Assembly: GCA_036566925.1 (NCBI GenBank)
Contig: DATCVI010000213.1
Location: 1 to 14,519, forward strand
Source: Stenotrophomonas_A sp036566925
GTDB lineage: Bacteria > Pseudomonadota > Gammaproteobacteria > Xanthomonadales > Xanthomonadaceae
Direction of reading: 5' to 3'
Length of the DNA: 14,519 nt
Under the pieces are notes generated by a model that saw only the letters and a list, made by a program, of their open reading frames with translations, was not told the origin of the DNA and made no database searches. The position numbers and the translations under genes are program-made. This document shows positions 12,399 to 14,519 of the stretch, one piece after another. Positions within the stretch are counted from its first letter, which is position 1; the number at the start of each line of letters is the position of its first letter.

Positions 12399-13562
12399 AT
12401 GCACGTGCCGTCGCTGAATTTCGACCTGGGCGAGGACATCGACCTGCTGCGCGAAAGCGTTGCCGCCTTCGCCGCCCGCGAGATCGCCCCACTGGCCGCC
12501 ACCGCCGACGAAGAGAACGTCTTCCCCGCGCCGTTGTGGCGTCGGCTCGGCGAGCAGGGACTGCTCGGCCTCACCGTCGAGGAAGAGTATGGCGGCAGTG
12601 GCATGGGATATCTCGCCCATGTGGTGGCGATGGAGGAAATCTCGCGCGGTTCCGGCGCCATCGGCCTGTCCTACGGCGCCCATTCCAACCTTTGCGTCAA
12701 CCAGCTGCGCAAGAACGGCAACGCGGCACAGAAAGCCAAGTACCTGCCGAAGCTGTGCAGTGGCGAGTATGTCGGCGCGCTGGCGATGAGCGAGCCGGGC
12801 GCCGGCTCCGACGTGGTCTCGATGAAGCTGCGCGCCGAACGGCGCGGCGACCACTTCGTCCTCAATGGCAACAAGATGTGGATCACCAACGGCCCGGACG
12901 CCGATGTCCTGGTGGTCTACGCCAAGACCGATCCGGAGGCCGGCGCGCGCGGCATCACCGCCTTCCTGGTCGAAAAGGGCATGCCCGGCTTCAGCACCGC
13001 GCAGAAGCTGGACAAGCTCGGCATGCGCGGCTCCAACACCTGCGAACTGGTCTTCGCCGACTGCGAAGTGCCGGTGGAGAACGTGTTGGGCGAAGTCGGC
13101 GGCGGCGTGCGCGTGCTGATGTCCGGGCTCGACTTCGAACGCGTGGTGTTGTCCGGCGGCCCGCTGGGCCTGATGGCCGCCGCGCTCGACGTCGCCCTGC
13201 CCTACGTGCACGAACGGCGCCAGTTTGGCGAGCCGATCGGCACGTTCCAGCTGATCCAGGCCAAGATCGCCGACATGTACGTCGGCCTCAACGCATGCCG
13301 CGCCTATGTCTATGCCGTCGCCCGGGCCTGCGACCAGGGCCGTACCACGCGCCAGGACGCGGCCGGCGCAATCCTCTACGCCGCCGAGAAGGCAACCTGG
13401 CTCACCGGCCAGGCGATCCAGATCCTCGGTGGCAATGGCTACGTCAACGAATACCCCACCGGTCGGTTGTGGCGCGATGCCAAGCTGTACGAGATTGGCG
13501 CCGGCACCTCGGAAATCCGGCGCATGCTGATCGGCCGTGAGCTGTTCGAGCGCACGAAGTAA
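12399..13562 (+). CDS. ivd: isovaleryl-CoA dehydrogenase
   Basis: The 387-residue flavoprotein oxidises isovaleryl-CoA to 3-methylcrotonyl-CoA, the third step of leucine breakdown. Acyl-CoA dehydrogenase signatures are present: ALAMSEPGAGSDVVSM (127-142), WITNG (161-165), and the C-terminal QILGGNGY plus KLYEIGAGTSEIRR. The isovaleryl subtype is indicated by the catalytic glutamate in GLDFER (Glu247) and by IGAG (Ala368) where medium- and short-chain enzymes carry the catalytic glutamate. The ATG at 12399 has GGAG seven bases upstream; an upstream ATG at 12339 would add 20 unrelated residues. The methylcrotonyl-CoA carboxylase gene follows after 25 bases, which matches pathway order. Confidence 0.96.
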   Translation: MHVPSLNFDLGEDIDLLRESVAAFAAREIAPLAATADEENVFPAPLWRRLGEQGLLGLTVEEEYGGSGMGYLAHVVAMEEISRGSGAIGLSYGAHSNLCVNQLRKNGNAAQKAKYLPKLCSGEYVGALAMSEPGAGSDVVSMKLRAERRGDHFVLNGNKMWITNGPDADVLVVYAKTDPEAGARGITAFLVEKGMPGFSTAQKLDKLGMRGSNTCELVFADCEVPVENVLGEVGGGVRVLMSGLDFERVVLSGGPLGLMAAALDVALPYVHERRQFGEPIGTFQLIQAKIADMYVGLNACRAYVYAVARACDQGRTTRQDAAGAILYAAEKATWLTGQAIQILGGNGYVNEYPTGRLWRDAKLYEIGAGTSEIRRMLIGRELFERTK

Positions 13563-13587
13563 AAACAGACACAGCAAAGGCAACCGA

Positions 13588-14519
13588 TGACCGTCCTCGC
13601 CACGCAACTGCAAACCGGCAGTGACACCTTCCAGGCCAACGCCGCCGCGCTGCGTGCACAGGTAGACGACCTGCGGGCGGTCCTGGCGCACACCGCGCTC
13701 GGCGGTAGCGAAGCGGCACGCGCAAAGCACGTGGCGCGCGGCAAGTTGCTGGTGCGCGAGCGCATCGACGCCCTGCTCGACCCGGGCAGCCCGTTCCTGG
13801 AGATCGCCCCGCTCGCCGCGCACGGCATGTATGCCGACGAAGTCCCTTGCGCTGGCGTGGTGGCCGGCATCGGCCGCGTCAGCGGCGTGGAATGCGTCAT
13901 CGTCGCCAACGATGCCACCGTCAAGGGCGGCACCTATTACCCGATCACGGTGAAGAAGCACCTGCGCGCGCAGGAAATCGCCGAGCAGAACCGGCTGCCG
14001 TGCATCTACCTGGTCGATTCCGGCGGCGCGTTCCTGCCACTGCAGGACGAGGTCTTTCCCGACCGCGACCACTTCGGCCGGATCTTCTATAACCAGGCCA
14101 ATCTTTCGGCCCAGGGCATCCCGCAGATCGCCTGCGTGATGGGCTCCTGCACCGCTGGCGGCGCCTACGTGCCGGCCATGAGCGACGAAACCGTGATCGT
14201 GCGCGAGCAGGGCACGATCTTCCTCGGCGGCCCGCCGTTGGTGAAGGCCGCCACTGGTGAAGTGGTAAGCGCCGAAGAACTCGGCGGCGCCGATGTGCAC
14301 ACGCGCATTTCCGGCGTTGCCGACCACTTCGCCGATAACGACCTGCAGGCACTTGCCCGGGTCCGGGCCATCGTCGCCCAGCTCAATTGGCGCAAGCCGG
14401 CGCCTGCGCTGTTGCTGCGCGAACCCGAGGCGCCGTTGCACGCTGCCGAAGAACTCTACGGCGTCATCCCCGCCGACACCCGCAAGCCGTATGACGTGCG
14501 CGAAGTCATCGACCGTATT
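13588..14519 (+). CDS. methylcrotonyl-CoA carboxylase, carboxyltransferase (beta) subunit, partial
   Basis: The frame from ATG 13588 is open to the right edge: 310 codons of a protein usually about 535 long. It carries the acyl-CoA carboxyltransferase fold. KHVARGKLLVRERIDALLD (48-66) is the N-terminal signature. GGTYYPITVKKHLRAQEIA (114-132), YLVDSGGAFLPLQDEVFPD (141-159) and GSCTAGGAYVPAMSDE (186-201) surround the active site. With the biotin-bearing alpha subunit it carboxylates 3-methylcrotonyl-CoA, the product of the preceding enzyme. The DSGGAFLPLQDEVFPDRDHFGRIFYNQA region is the methylcrotonyl rather than propionyl type. AAAGG at 13577-13581 precedes the ATG by six bases. The C-terminal part and the alpha subunit lie outside the window. 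Confidence 0.96.

Noticed and set aside
12222..14441. Very long minus-strand open frame (739 codons) across the leucine operon
   Set aside because: It lies antisense to two well-supported genes, has no recognisable domain and a composition expected from GC-rich reverse-complement frames.
1..14519. Mobile elements, defence systems, CRISPR arrays, tRNA or riboswitch
   Set aside because: No transposase, integrase, repeat-spacer pattern, tRNA fold or known aptamer signature was found by eye; composition looks uniform along the window.

Overview
The window is a gene-dense, GC-rich bacterial chromosome segment. Protein family content and gene order suggest a Xanthomonadaceae/Lysobacteraceae gammaproteobacterium (Lysobacter, Luteimonas, Pseudoxanthomonas or a relative); this is inferred from protein style and was not searched. 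I see no insertion sequence, prophage, tRNA, rRNA or CRISPR array. Eighteen protein genes are supported; the last runs off the right edge. No gene-free stretch exceeds 300 bases; the longest gap is 8468-8714.

Left part (1-4752). A secreted DUF2884 (YggN-like) protein on + converges on a minus-strand run. In transcription order the run is a COG2945-type alpha/beta hydrolase, zapE (AFG1-like ATPase), ohrR, ohr, a very short MerR regulator and a second alpha/beta hydrolase. ohrR and ohr form an organic-peroxide module: a two-Cys MarR repressor and its thiol peroxidase, each with an almost identical AT-rich putative operator upstream (2916-2935 and 2408-2427).

Middle (4817-8467). An EamA-type transporter is divergent from the hydrolase. 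It is followed by a small MerC-domain membrane protein whose promoter carries a perfect TGTTA/TAACA dyad resembling a Zur box. A secreted endonuclease/exonuclease/phosphatase enzyme and a membrane-anchored cytochrome c5-like protein lie on the minus strand, separated by a good Rho-independent terminator.

Right part (8640-14519). A Fur-box-like site precedes a tight + operon: a DUF4198 periplasmic protein, DUF3649, a large PepSY-type membrane protein and DUF3325, with two ATGA stop/start overlaps. This looks like an iron or siderophore handling module without its usual TonB-dependent receptor beside it. Next, a TetR-family regulator is divergent from a leucine/isovalerate catabolic operon: isovaleryl-CoA dehydrogenase, then the carboxyltransferase subunit of methylcrotonyl-CoA carboxylase (partial). 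The shared 152-bp intergenic region contains regularly phased GAAT/ATTC half-sites that probably form the regulator's operator.

Most of the window is ordinary core or accessory metabolism. No wholly new multi-gene system is evident. The most interesting signals are regulatory: the paired peroxide-sensor operators, the Zur-like dyad before merC, the phased TetR half-sites, the possible leaderless starts of several genes, and the receptor-less iron module.
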